A stretch of 64,000 bases of DNA, from contig NZ_JBHSMC010000029.1 in assembly GCF_042655485.1 (NCBI RefSeq), positions 1 to 64,000 on the forward strand, read 5' to 3'. Source of the DNA: Lederbergia graminis. GTDB lineage: Bacteria > Bacillota > Bacilli > Bacillales > Bacillaceae_C. How positions within the stretch are numbered: position 1 is the first letter of the stretch; each line of letters starts with the position of its first letter. This document shows, one piece after another, positions 15,200-24,578 of this stretch. The translations under genes were made by a program, and so were the position numbers. The notes under the pieces are model-generated. The model saw only the letters and a list, made by a program, of their open reading frames with translations. It ran no database searches and was not told the DNA's origin.

Positions 15200-17257
15200 T
15201 TATTTTACAATAATTTCATTCATTGCTGCATATGCTCCAATTAGGTCTGAAAGTTTTTTCATTTGGGCAAGTCTATTTTTACGAAGCTTTTCTTCTTTTG
15301 CCATTACCATCGTATTGTCAAAGTAGCTAGAAATAGCAGGCTGTAAGGATGCCAATTTTTCAAAACGTTCCTCACTTGAATTTGTTTTGGTATTTATTTC
15401 AGCTAATTGCTGCCATGCGTTATATAGATTCAGTTCATAGTCATTCTCGAATATGGAGGTATCAATGTCTTCATCAGTTTCTGCTTTACTTGCAATATTT
15501 AAGACCCTAGAGAGCGATTCAATAATTCCTTTAAATTGAGTATCATTACTTCTATTTTGAAGTGTAATTGCACGGTTAACAATATCAGGTACTCCATTAA
15601 AGGATCCAGCTAATACCGCTTCAATGATATCATGTCGAATACCTTTTTCTTCCAGTAAATACTTTAATCGTAATTTAAAGAATACTTCTAAATGATTGTA
15701 TAGCTCCGCATCTTCTTCTGCTTTTTCTATCGCAATAATTTCTTGTAACACATGTTCCAAAGAAATATTCCAGTCGAATTCAAGTAACATCCTAATAACA
15801 CCAGTTGCTTGTCTTCTTAGTGCATATGGGTCTTGTGATCCCGTTGGAATTAAACCAATTGCAAAGGATGAAACAATGGAATCAAGCTTATCAGCAAGAC
15901 TAACGATAGCACCGATATTAGATGATGGAATTTCATCATCTGCATGCTGTGGTTGATAATGTTCTTTAATTGCAAGCGCAATATCACGATCAACACCTTG
16001 TTGTAGAGCATACTTTTCGCCCATAACCCCTTGTAATTCAGGGAATTCATTTACCATATTAGATACAAGGTCAAACTTTGAAATTTCTGCTGCCTTCACT
16101 GCTTTTTCTTGTTCCAGCTCTGATAAATCCACCATTTTGCCAAGTATAGAAGCTATTTGCACTGTTCTACTTACTTTTTCAGATAAGGTACCTAGTTTTT
16201 CATGGTAGATGATATTTTCTAATTTTTTAAGTGATTGATCTATCGGAATTTTTTGATCCTCAAGATAAAAGAAATCAGCGTCCGAAAGTCTAGCTCTTAG
16301 CACTTTTTCATTTCCTTTTACTACCGTATCGAGATGATGATTATTTCCATTTCTAACACCGATAAAGTACGGTAACAGTTCGCCTTGTTTGTTCTTAACA
16401 GGAAAATAACGTTGATGTTCCTTCATACTAGTCACTAAAACTTCTTCTGGCAGGTGTAAAAACTCTTGATTAAAGGTTCCAAAGAAAGCAGTTGGATACT
16501 CAACTAAGTTTGTCACTTCTTCCAACAACTCTTCATCCATTGGAATATCCCATTGCTGGCTTTCAGCTATTTGCTTTATTTGTTCCACAATCAATTGTTT
16601 ACGACGATAATAGTTTGCAATAACAAATTGCTCTTCCAATTTCTCTTCATAATGTTTTGGATCATGGAGCACAATTTCATTGCCTAAGAAACGATGACCA
16701 TATGAAACATTGCTAGCCGTAATATTTGCAACCGTAAAAGGAATTGTTTCATTACCAAATAAGGCAACAATCCATCTAATTGGTCGAACATATCGGATTT
16801 GCAAATTACCCCAACGCATATTATTCGGGAAGTGTAAATGGGTAACGATATCCCCAAGCTCGGATAAAAGCTCTATTGATTTTTTCCCTTTAATAAATTT
16901 GCTTATATGAGCGTATTCGACTCCTTTTATTTCTTTATAAAATATATCTTCAACAGATGCACCTTGTGACCTGGCAAAACCTAAAGCTGCTTTTGACCAA
17001 TTACCATCTGCATCTTGCGCAATTTTTCTAGCAGGACCTTTCGCTTCTTCTTCGATGTCTTGCTGTGATTCAGCTACAGCTCGAATCAATATCGCAAGTC
17101 TACGAGGAGTGGAAAACAATTGAATTTCGCCAAAAGTAATTTTGTTTTCTTGGAGCCAATTTTCAACTTGTTTTCCAAGATTATTAATTGCATTTAATAC
17201 GAAGCGAGCTGGCATTTCTTCAATACCAATTTCTAGTAGTAAGTCACGATTACTCAT
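15200..17257 (-). CDS. glyS: Glycyl-tRNA synthetase beta subunit
   Basis: Beta chain (685 aa) of the alpha2beta2 glycyl-tRNA synthetase, which binds tRNA-Gly. The N-terminus DLLLEIGIEEMPARF and the central HD-like and C-terminal anticodon-binding regions are typical. The ATG at 17257 follows GGGGGAG and overlaps the glyQ stop by 8 nt, which couples the two subunits for equal production. The frame extends 21 codons further upstream inside glyQ without a good ribosome site. Confidence 0.95.
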   Translation of the reverse strand: MSNRDLLLEIGIEEMPARFVLNAINNLGKQVENWLQENKITFGEIQLFSTPRRLAILIRAVAESQQDIEEEAKGPARKIAQDADGNWSKAALGFARSQGASVEDIFYKEIKGVEYAHISKFIKGKKSIELLSELGDIVTHLHFPNNMRWGNLQIRYVRPIRWIVALFGNETIPFTVANITASNVSYGHRFLGNEIVLHDPKHYEEKLEEQFVIANYYRRKQLIVEQIKQIAESQQWDIPMDEELLEEVTNLVEYPTAFFGTFNQEFLHLPEEVLVTSMKEHQRYFPVKNKQGELLPYFIGVRNGNNHHLDTVVKGNEKVLRARLSDADFFYLEDQKIPIDQSLKKLENIIYHEKLGTLSEKVSRTVQIASILGKMVDLSELEQEKAVKAAEISKFDLVSNMVNEFPELQGVMGEKYALQQGVDRDIALAIKEHYQPQHADDEIPSSNIGAIVSLADKLDSIVSSFAIGLIPTGSQDPYALRRQATGVIRMLLEFDWNISLEHVLQEIIAIEKAEEDAELYNHLEVFFKLRLKYLLEEKGIRHDIIEAVLAGSFNGVPDIVNRAITLQNRSNDTQFKGIIESLSRVLNIASKAETDEDIDTSIFENDYELNLYNAWQQLAEINTKTNSSEERFEKLASLQPAISSYFDNTMVMAKEEKLRKNRLAQMKKLSDLIGAYAAMNEIIVK

Positions 17258-18146
17258 GTTGAGCTCCCCCTTTCTCTTTATGCTGTAAAATTGGAAAACC
17301 AAGCTTTTCTCGTTCTTCATAGAAGGTTTTCGCTACTTGTCGAGCCATTGTGCGCATTTTCCCAATGTATGCTGTTCTTTCTGTTACAGAAATAGCACCT
17401 TTCGCATCCAACAAATTAAATACATGGGAACATTTCAAAATATAATCATATGCAGGATGAACAAGTCCTAACTTCATTTGTTCTTTTGCTTCTGCTTCGT
17501 ATGTATTAAATAATTGTAGGAGCATTTCTTGATTAGATGTCTCGAATGCATATTTAGAATGCTCATACTCTGGTTGATAAAATATATCTCTAATTGTAAA
17601 GCCATCTGTCCATTCTAAGTCAAAGACATTTTCCTTGTTTTGAATATATGAAGCTAGTCGTTCAATCCCATATGTTAATTCGACAGAGACTGGCTTACAT
17701 TCCAGGCCACCAACTTGCTGGAAATAAGTAAATTGTGTTACTTCCATCCCATCTAGCCATACTTCCCAACCGAGTCCAGCACATCCTAGTGATGGATTTT
17801 CCCAGTTATCTTCGACAAAGCGAATATCATGTTCTAACGGGTCAATTCCAAGAGCTCTTAATGAGTCTAAATACATTTCCTGAATATTGTCAGGAGAAGG
17901 CTTCATGATTACTTGAAATTGGTGATGCTGGTACAGACGGTTTGGATTATCTCCATATCTACCATCAGCAGGTCTCCTAGAAGGTTCTACATAAGCAACA
18001 TTCCAAGGCTCTGGACCGATTGCCCTTAAAAACGTATAGGGACTCATCGTTCCCGCACCCTTTTCAACATCGTATGCTTGCATTAAAATACATCCATAAT
18101 CTGACCAATGTTTTTGTAATGCCAAAATCATTTCTTGGATATTCAA
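17250..18146 (-). CDS. glyQ: Glycyl-tRNA synthetase alpha subunit
   Basis: Catalytic alpha chain (298 aa) of the bacterial alpha2beta2 GlyRS. Family blocks include GTMSPYTFLRAIGPEPW, EPSRRPADGRYG, YQHHQFQVIMKPSP and GLGWEVWLDGME. The TTG at 18146 gives the usual family start (NIQEMILALQKHW) and has AAAGGATG 6 nt upstream; an in-frame ATG at 18164 lacks a ribosome site. A T-box leader precedes it. Confidence 0.95.
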   Translation of the reverse strand: MNIQEMILALQKHWSDYGCILMQAYDVEKGAGTMSPYTFLRAIGPEPWNVAYVEPSRRPADGRYGDNPNRLYQHHQFQVIMKPSPDNIQEMYLDSLRALGIDPLEHDIRFVEDNWENPSLGCAGLGWEVWLDGMEVTQFTYFQQVGGLECKPVSVELTYGIERLASYIQNKENVFDLEWTDGFTIRDIFYQPEYEHSKYAFETSNQEMLLQLFNTYEAEAKEQMKLGLVHPAYDYILKCSHVFNLLDAKGAISVTERTAYIGKMRTMARQVAKTFYEEREKLGFPILQHKEKGGAQHE

Positions 18147-18250
18147 TACTATCATCCTTTCCATTCTTCATTAGTTTGTTTCCGTCTTGGAGTTACCTTC
18201 TAATCTAACCACAATACAAATAAAAGACGTTACAACATTGCAAAATAAAA

Positions 18251-18465
18251 AACTCCCGTCTCTATGCTTTCATAAAAGCATAGGGACGAGAGTTACCCGC
18301 GGTTCCACCCTATTTGCTACATTGTAGCCAACTTTCTATTGTACTGCTCCAGAATGCCTTCACTGACCTTCCAATACACTGGCTTTCACTATCCCAGGCT
18401 CGCTATAAATGGAGAACAATCAGCTACTCTTTTCTATCTCTGCAGATATATATTAAATTCTTCTA
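18251..18465 (-). promoter_or_regulatory. T-box riboswitch, glycine-responsive
   Basis: The T-box motif GGGTGGAACCGCGGGT lies on the minus strand at 18310-18295, followed by a strong terminator (18294-18251, stem with CTCGTCCCTATGC/GCATAGAGACGGGAG and a T run). Upstream, GTAGCTG and CAGTAC can close the base of stem I, and the triplet GGC at 18358-18356, on its 3' side, is the candidate glycine specifier. Uncharged tRNA-Gly would stabilise the antiterminator and allow glyQS expression. Confidence 0.9.
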
Positions 18466-18471
18466 TAACAC

Positions 18472-18500
18472 AAAATAGACTAACTAACAGAAAAAGTCAA
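18472..18500 (-). promoter_or_regulatory. Promoter of the T-box-glyQS unit
   Basis: TTGACT (18500-18495) and TATTTT (18477-18472) have 17-bp spacing, immediately after the recO stop. Transcription would begin at about 18465. Confidence 0.65.
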
Positions 18501-18509
18501 TGTTTATTA

Positions 18510-19265
18510 CTAGATTTTATCACGCAATGAATCTAATTGTTGTAAAAATCGTTTGGACTTCAAGTATAAACCCGAATATTCTTCATAATATGTTGATATT
18601 ACATCACGTAATTCTTTTTTTGTTTTTTCTTTCACTGAAATAGAACCAAGACGATGTATATCTAACAAATAAAATACTCTTAGTAATTTCACAGTATGGG
18701 GTGAAATTGGAAAATAATGTGGATCATTCTCATAACAAAGATGACATATTAATCCATTTTCTTTTATAGAAAATCCAAAATGTGCTTCTGTATTTCCACA
18801 AATAGCACATTTGTTTAGTTCTGGATATAATCCTAGTACATTGAGCATTTTCATTTCAAAAATATTCGTTATTATATCAGGATCATACTCTTCATTTATA
18901 TAATTTAGACTTTGCATTAACAATTCGAATAAATAAGGATTTGTTTCTTTATCATTCGTACTTTTATCAAGTAATTCAACAATATAGGTGGCATAAGCTG
19001 TCTTAAACAAATCTTCACGAATAGATCGATAAGATGATATCATTTCGCCTTGTTGTAAGATACCTAATCCTCGATTACCACCTTGTATTACGAAATAACC
19101 ATATGTAAAGAGCTGGGAACTACTAGCAAGACGACTGCTTGGTTTTTTCGCCCCTCTAGCCATTCCTGCTATTTTCCCAGCCTCCCTTGTAAAAAGGGTG
19201 ATTATTTTGTTTGATTCACCATAATCTGTAGTTCTTATGACAATACCTTCTAATTTATTTATCAT
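18510..19265 (-). CDS. recO: DNA repair protein RecO
   Basis: Recombination mediator of 251 aa that with RecF and RecR loads RecA onto SSB-coated DNA. It has an N-terminal OB fold (EGIVIRTTDYGESNKIITLF) and a C-terminal helical part carrying a CAICG ... CHLC zinc ribbon. It follows era and yqzL as in B. subtilis. The ribosome site (AAAGGGG) is somewhat far from the ATG. Confidence 0.94.
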   Translation of the reverse strand: MINKLEGIVIRTTDYGESNKIITLFTREAGKIAGMARGAKKPSSRLASSSQLFTYGYFVIQGGNRGLGILQQGEMISSYRSIREDLFKTAYATYIVELLDKSTNDKETNPYLFELLMQSLNYINEEYDPDIITNIFEMKMLNVLGLYPELNKCAICGNTEAHFGFSIKENGLICHLCYENDPHYFPISPHTVKLLRVFYLLDIHRLGSISVKEKTKKELRDVISTYYEEYSGLYLKSKRFLQQLDSLRDKI

Positions 19266-19321
19266 TTTACAGTTTCAACCCCTTTAATACAGTAATCTTG
19301 GACTGCATACGGGGCATAATT

Positions 19322-19465
19322 TCAAGTTACTGGGTAATCTATTTCATTTGAGCTTTCTACATTTGGCAGAATATCGATATGTTCTTCTTTTTCAAGTTCC
19401 TTTAGAAGCAGGTACGTATCAACACTTCCCGTCTCTTTAAAAACTTTCCACGTGAATTCATACAT
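19322..19465 (-). CDS. yqzL: YqzL family small protein
   Basis: A 47-aa acidic protein beginning MYEFTWKVFKETGSVDTYLL with a run of Glu/Lys after it. The start and length match YqzL, a small conserved protein between era and recO in Bacillus. The ATG at 19465 is preferred over 19471 because AAGGCGG lies about 7 nt upstream. No membrane segment. Function unknown. Confidence 0.88.
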   Translation of the reverse strand: MYEFTWKVFKETGSVDTYLLLKELEKEEHIDILPNVESSNEIDYPVT

Positions 19466-19562
19466 TTTCATCCCGCCTTTCAATTGTTTGGAGCATAATT
19501 GTATTTCAATACTATTTTTTCACCATATGACTGAACAATACTGGACAAAATTTGTAAAAAAG

Positions 19563-20471
19563 TTAATACTCATCTTCTTTAAATCCGTAATCACGGAGGT
19601 GAAATGCTTTATTTCTCCAATCCTTTTGAACTTTTACCCATAATTCTAGAAACACTTTCGACCCCAGTAAATTTTCAATATCCGTCCTAGCAAGACTACC
19701 TATTTGCTTAAGCATTTTTCCTTGTTTGCCGATGACAATCCCTTTTTGAGAATCACGTTCGACAATGATTGTTGCCATAACATGGACGACATCTTGGTTT
19801 GTTTTTTGTTCCATTTTATCTATTAATACTGCTAATGAATGAGGTATTTCCTCGCGCGTTAAATGTAGCGCCTTCTCCCTGATTAACTCTGAAACAATAA
19901 ACCTTTCAGGGTGGTCTGTAACCTGATCTGCAGGGTAAAATTGCGGGCCAACATCAAGGCGATCTTTTATTTGCGAAAGAAGTCGGTCTATATTATTGCC
20001 TTCCAATGCAGAGATTGGAATAATCTCTGCAAATGAATACAAATCTTTATAATGATCAATAATGCTTAGAAGAGCGTCTGGATTAACCTGATCTATTTTA
20101 TTTACAACTAAAAAGACTGGTGTAGTTAGTCCTTTTAATTTCTCAATGATAAATTCATCTCCACGCCCATACCCTTCCTCAGCATTGATCATAAATAAGA
20201 TTAGATCTACTTCTTTCAATGTGTTAATGGCTATTTTCATCATAAAATCGCCAAGTTTATGTTTTGGTTTATGAATTCCTGGTGTATCGATAAATATTAA
20301 TTGAGCATCATCTGTTGTTAGTACCCCTTGTACTTTATTTCTAGTGGTTTGTGGCTTATCACTCATAATTGCGATTTTTTGCCCAATTACTCGATTTAAG
20401 AAAGTGGATTTCCCTACATTCGGTCTACCTATGATAGAGATAAATCCAGATTTAAAGTTATCATTATTCAT
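19563..20471 (-). CDS. era: GTPase Era
   Basis: Essential ribosome-assembly GTPase, 302 aa, that binds 16S rRNA near its 3' end. G motifs are visible: GRPNVGKST (G1), TTRN (G2), DTPG (G3) and NKID (G4). The C-terminal KH domain includes VIGKQGKMLKQIG. The ATG at 20471 follows GGAGG and overlaps the cdd stop by 8 nt, so it is coupled to cdd. Confidence 0.97.
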   Translation of the reverse strand: MNNDNFKSGFISIIGRPNVGKSTFLNRVIGQKIAIMSDKPQTTRNKVQGVLTTDDAQLIFIDTPGIHKPKHKLGDFMMKIAINTLKEVDLILFMINAEEGYGRGDEFIIEKLKGLTTPVFLVVNKIDQVNPDALLSIIDHYKDLYSFAEIIPISALEGNNIDRLLSQIKDRLDVGPQFYPADQVTDHPERFIVSELIREKALHLTREEIPHSLAVLIDKMEQKTNQDVVHVMATIIVERDSQKGIVIGKQGKMLKQIGSLARTDIENLLGSKVFLELWVKVQKDWRNKAFHLRDYGFKEDEY

Positions 20472-20862
20472 GTAAATCCTCCGAAGAAAATGCAAATGGT
20501 AATAATTCTGCTACTGTTATTGTTTTTATTTCCCCATTTAAGTTAGTTAAAACCACTTTCATATCTTTTGGGCAATGTTCCGCTATTACTTGTCGACATG
20601 AGCCACATGGCGGAACTGGTCTTGCTGAATCCGCAATGACAGCTAGCATTGAAAAGTCTTTTTCCCCTTCTGAAAGCGCTTTAAACAGTGCCGTCCGCTC
20701 AGCACAATTAGTCAAGCCAAACGATGCATTCTCAATGTTGCATCCATGATAGACTTCACCATTTTTTGTAATAAGTGCTGCACCCACTGGGAAATTAGAA
20801 TAAGGGACATATGCTTTTTCTCTTGCTGTTCTTGCTTCTTGGATCAGTTGTTCCATATTCAT
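20464..20862 (-). CDS. cdd: Cytidine deaminase
   Basis: Tetrameric zinc cytidine/deoxycytidine deaminase of pyrimidine salvage, 132 aa. Active-site motifs CAERTALF (with the catalytic Glu) and PCGSCRQVI (zinc Cys pair) are present, with the substrate segment CNIENASFG before them. It lies upstream of era, as in B. subtilis, and ends in SSEDLHE inside the era start. Confidence 0.95.
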   Translation of the reverse strand: MNMEQLIQEARTAREKAYVPYSNFPVGAALITKNGEVYHGCNIENASFGLTNCAERTALFKALSEGEKDFSMLAVIADSARPVPPCGSCRQVIAEHCPKDMKVVLTNLNGEIKTITVAELLPFAFSSEDLHE

Positions 20863-21384
20863 ATTTTTTCATCTACCTTTATATATTTTATTTTACTACA
20901 TTTCGAATGAAAAGTTATCACTTTTTCAAAAAGTTTTTAGATAATTACAATATTTACTACTTTCATCCCTTTTCATGTAATGTTATTTTATCGTACTCAC
21001 TCTTTAGTTTCAAATTATAAAAAGAAGCTAGGGATAAATGTATGTGTTTTGATTCATTTTTAAAAAGAGAATCTAATGATTCATCGGTCTACCTCTTCTA
21101 TTTTACTCATATATGGTCTTTTTCCGATTCAAGCTAATTTTTGGATACATCTTCCAGACCAAGTGGCAAATATTAGTTGATTCGCGAAACAATGTCATAG
21201 TGATGGTCAAAGCACCAGTAAAGTGCATCTAAGTTAATCCGTGCCTCAGAATTGTTTCCAAATCAAAAAAAACATTCACTAAATATCATTTGTACCAGCA
21301 AAGATCATAAAAATAGCCGAACTATATTGAATTAATTCATCCATAGTTCGGCCTTGCCATCTATATTCATTTGTACCAGACTAT
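20863..21384. other. Gene-free gap between dgkA and cdd
   Basis: About 520 bp without a supported gene. The left part is very T-rich. On the minus strand at about 21262-21173 there is a short coding-like stretch (ARINLDALYWCFDHHYD) between stops, too short to call; it could be a gene remnant. A hairpin repeat lies at 21317-21353. Confidence 0.6.
21317..21353. repeat. CCGAACTAT hairpin repeat
   Basis: Arms GCCGAACTAT and ATAGTTCGGC enclose a 17-nt AT-rich loop. The arms recur at 208-248, 44249-44287, 52816-52856 and 63711-63749. It lies directly after dgkA and could act as its terminator. Confidence 0.8.
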
Positions 21385-21780
21385 TTAATGATTGAATATC
21401 AGCTGTATTAACTTTGGCCCTAGTATAATGATTCCTATAATCACAGCCATTATTGCATATACAAGTACAGCTGCGGCAGCTAAATCTTTAGCTTGTTTTG
21501 CTAAAGGATGGATTTCCGTTGTAGATAAATCCACTACTCGCTCAATCGCTGAATTTATAAGTTCAAGTGCCATTACTCCAAAAATGGAGATGATGATAAA
21601 CAGCCATTCCACCGCCTGCAATCCCAAAAAAGCGGAAACAAATAATACCAATACAGCACATAATAGATGGATCTTAAAATTTTTTTCCACAGTACTCGCA
21701 TATTTTATCCCTTGAAAGGCATATTTAAATGCAGACTTGAGACGTATTATGGAGAATGTTTTTTTATCTTCCAAGGCCAT
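21385..21780 (-). CDS. dgkA: Undecaprenol/diacylglycerol kinase DgkA
   Basis: Small integral membrane kinase, 131 aa, three helices. Family motifs ELINSAIERVVDL and AKQAKDLAAAAVLV carry the ATP/Mg-binding Glu and Asp residues. Gram-positive members phosphorylate undecaprenol, recycling the lipid carrier for cell-wall synthesis. The ATG lies inside the end of ybeY (17-nt overlap), so the two are coupled. Confidence 0.92.
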   Translation of the reverse strand: MALEDKKTFSIIRLKSAFKYAFQGIKYASTVEKNFKIHLLCAVLVLFVSAFLGLQAVEWLFIIISIFGVMALELINSAIERVVDLSTTEIHPLAKQAKDLAAAAVLVYAIMAVIIGIIILGPKLIQLIFNH

Positions 21781-22234
21781 AACCTTCTAGTATTTCATTT
21801 TGCTTAGTAAACATTTTTTTCTCATCTTCTTCATTCATATGATCATAGCCAAGTAAATGTAAAAATCCATGCACTGCTAAAAATCCAATTTCGCGGTCAA
21901 AAGAGTGTCCATATTCGGCTGCTTGTTCCTGGGCTTTTTCAATAGAAATAATGATGTCTCCTAAAAACCGAGGCATTTCCACACCCTTTATTATAATTTC
22001 GTCCTCGCCGAGTTCCTCTAATGCAAATGATATTACATCAGTAGCATAATCTTTTCCGCGATATGATTTATTTATTTCTTGGATGGCATTATTCGTCACA
22101 AAAGTAACGGAAAGTTCTGCATCCTCTTCTATCTTTTCGATTTCAGCTGCATATTGGAGAATATTTTCAACTAAATGTAATGTTTCCTCTGATAAATGCT
22201 CTGTTTCATCTATCATGTCAAGTTGAAGCGCCAT
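21764..22234 (-). CDS. ybeY: Endoribonuclease YbeY (YqfG), 16S rRNA maturation
   Basis: Single-strand endoribonuclease of 156 aa involved in 16S rRNA 3'-end maturation and ribosome quality control. The zinc motif HGFLHLLGYDHMNEEDE supplies three His ligands. It overlaps the end of pgpH (17 nt) and the start of dgkA (17 nt), forming a tight phoH-pgpH-ybeY-dgkA series. Confidence 0.95.
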   Translation of the reverse strand: MALQLDMIDETEHLSEETLHLVENILQYAAEIEKIEEDAELSVTFVTNNAIQEINKSYRGKDYATDVISFALEELGEDEIIIKGVEMPRFLGDIIISIEKAQEQAAEYGHSFDREIGFLAVHGFLHLLGYDHMNEEDEKKMFTKQNEILEGYGLGR

Positions 22235-24407
22235 CTGTTATCACCTTCTGTTGTTTAAAGTCTGGATATTCAATCCGTGAATGGAATATACCATTTAATG
22301 TCTCACAGAAACCTTCTGTCACGATTTTAAGTTCCTTTAATGTTAAATCACATTCATCAAACTGATTATCTTGTAGCTTATCTTGAACAATTTTATTTAC
22401 AAGCGAACGTATTTCCTCTTGAGTCGGATTTGCCATGGATCGTACCGCTGCTTCCACACTATCGGCTAAACTAATAATTGCTGCTTCTCTTGTTTGCGGC
22501 TTTGGTCCTGGATAACGAAAATCTTTTTCTAAGACATCAGGATTCTTTTCTTTTGCCTTATAGTAGAAGTATTTCAATAATGATGTACCATGATGTTGTT
22601 CAGCGATATCAACAATCTCTTTTGGTAATTTATGCTTTCTTAATTCACGTGCACCATCTGTCGCATGCGCAATAATAATATCCTTACTTGTTTCAGGTGG
22701 TAATCGATCATGTGGGTTCTCAATATTCACCTGATTTTCAATAAAAAACGGTGGTCTTTTCGTTTTTCCAACATCATGGTAGTAACATCCTACCCGTGCT
22801 AACAAACCATTTGCACCAATTGCTTCACATGCTGACTCAGCTAAATTCGCAACCATAACGCTATGGTGATACGTTCCAGGAGTTTCTGTTAATAATTTCT
22901 TTAATAGCGGATGATTCGGGTTTGATAATTCAATTAATCTCATAGTAGATAAAATGCCAAACCCAGCCTCTAAAAATGGTAAAAGACCTATCGTTAGTAC
23001 GGACGAAAGTAATCCAGAAACAATAGCATATATAAAATAATAAATATACTCTGCCGTAGAGAACTGGCCGCCTCCAACTAAAATTAAAAACAAAATAACT
23101 AATATATTAATGATTGCAACGAATAATCCAGCTTTTAAAATATGGCTTCTTTCATTGCGTCTAGGGATAAATAATATGCTCGCAAGACCACTAAATAATA
23201 TATATAAAGCAATTTCAATATCTATTGCACCAGATATCCCATCACTGAACACAATACTTCCACATGCTGATAATATTATCGTCATGATTAATGCAAAACG
23301 TTCATTTATTAGGATTTTAATAAGCATTGGTGCAACAGCTGCCGGAATAATAAATGCAATCCCATTAATATTAGTATCTTCCATCATTTTAATTATTTGC
23401 ATAATTACAAGCGAAATCATAAATATTAAACTAGTTAATAGAAGATAATTTTGTTTCTTTTCATTTGAAAAGCCTAAACGCACAAAGGTAAAATATATTG
23501 TCCCAATTGTTAATAGAACGAAAAGCGCAACTCCGAAAAGCGGTTTTGAACTTGGATTACTTTTGAGTAATCCGAGCATTTCAAGTTGTCTATAAATTTC
23601 TTTATCAATAAAATGACCTTCTTGAACAATAATTTGACCTTGTAAAATCCGTATAGGTTCTACTTCTTCCATTGCTTGCTTTCTTCTTTCTTCTGTTAGT
23701 TCAGGGTCGTACAAGTCATTTGCTACTACAGCATATTTTCCTAGTTCGGCAGCTGCTTTTTCTACAGCAGATGACAGCCCTATCTCTGTTATACTATCTT
23801 CTAGCCTATTCTTTGCATTATCAATATCCTCTTCACGAATTTTCTCTGCCATCGTTGCTTCGACTTGCGTTATAACTACCTCACGCATTTTTTGTAAATT
23901 CGTTTGATCAGCATTTAATAATGTTATTAATGTTTCGTTAGATATTGATTTAGTCACATCTTCTGATATGTTTTCATTTAATTTTGATTTTAATACTTTT
24001 AAACGATTTTCAATGGCTAATACGGATTCAATTTTATTTACATCTGACGGATCAATTTCTTGGGAGGATTTAGTAATTTCCCTATTTGTTTCTTCCACAA
24101 AATCAAATATGGACGCAATTAAGGAAACACGATTTTGACCCATTTCTTTTTTGTAAACGTACGCTTTTCCAACCTCTTCAGCAGCAAGCTCTTTCGCTTC
24201 TGCTGTTTTTAATTCATCTACTACTGTACGAGGAGAACGAATTGTTTTTTCAGCAATAGATAGAGAATTCACTTCGTAAGTTTCAGGCTTTACATTATGA
24301 TATAGAATAAATAAAACTAACGCTGCTAGTATCAAATAAATGAGGCTTGTAAACACCTTATAACTAATAAAGGATCTAATTTTATTTATGTAGGATTGAA
24401 AGTTCAT
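22218..24407 (-). CDS. pgpH: Cyclic di-AMP phosphodiesterase PgpH (7TM-HD protein)
   Basis: Membrane HD-domain phosphodiesterase that degrades c-di-AMP, 729 aa. One N-terminal helix (about 17-37) is followed by a long extracellular domain (about 45-290), seven helices (about 300-470) and a cytosolic HD domain with YHHSVMVANLAE, YYHDVGK and EQHHGTSLL. The ATG at 24407 follows GGAGGT by 4 nt; an upstream ATG at 24419 overlaps that site. A terminator separates it from phoH. Confidence 0.94.
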   Translation of the reverse strand: MNFQSYINKIRSFISYKVFTSLIYLILAALVLFILYHNVKPETYEVNSLSIAEKTIRSPRTVVDELKTAEAKELAAEEVGKAYVYKKEMGQNRVSLIASIFDFVEETNREITKSSQEIDPSDVNKIESVLAIENRLKVLKSKLNENISEDVTKSISNETLITLLNADQTNLQKMREVVITQVEATMAEKIREEDIDNAKNRLEDSITEIGLSSAVEKAAAELGKYAVVANDLYDPELTEERRKQAMEEVEPIRILQGQIIVQEGHFIDKEIYRQLEMLGLLKSNPSSKPLFGVALFVLLTIGTIYFTFVRLGFSNEKKQNYLLLTSLIFMISLVIMQIIKMMEDTNINGIAFIIPAAVAPMLIKILINERFALIMTIILSACGSIVFSDGISGAIDIEIALYILFSGLASILFIPRRNERSHILKAGLFVAIINILVILFLILVGGGQFSTAEYIYYFIYAIVSGLLSSVLTIGLLPFLEAGFGILSTMRLIELSNPNHPLLKKLLTETPGTYHHSVMVANLAESACEAIGANGLLARVGCYYHDVGKTKRPPFFIENQVNIENPHDRLPPETSKDIIIAHATDGARELRKHKLPKEIVDIAEQHHGTSLLKYFYYKAKEKNPDVLEKDFRYPGPKPQTREAAIISLADSVEAAVRSMANPTQEEIRSLVNKIVQDKLQDNQFDECDLTLKELKIVTEGFCETLNGIFHSRIEYPDFKQQKVITDGAST

Positions 24408-24525
24408 AAGGACCTCCATACTCGTATTTACACTTATTATATTATTTAAAATGATAGCAGGTTTTCATATGAAATACACTAAAAACTGGTTTATTAATGG
24501 AAAAAAGAAGAAAAATGAAAAAAAC

Positions 24526-24562
24526 AACCTCTATAGCTATGAAAAAGAAGCTGTAGAAGGTT
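24526..24562 (-). terminator. Terminator between phoH and pgpH
   Basis: Arms AACCTTCTACAGCT and AGCTATAGAGGTT on the minus strand form a stem with three G-T/mismatch positions, followed by GTTTTTTTC. Confidence 0.75.
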
Positions 24563-24578
24563 ATTTTCAGACATATGA

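Noticed and set aside
21173..21262. Coding remnant in the dgkA-cdd gap
   Set aside because: A protein-like stretch of 29 codons is bounded by stops, with no start, ribosome site or recognised homologue; too short to call a pseudogene.
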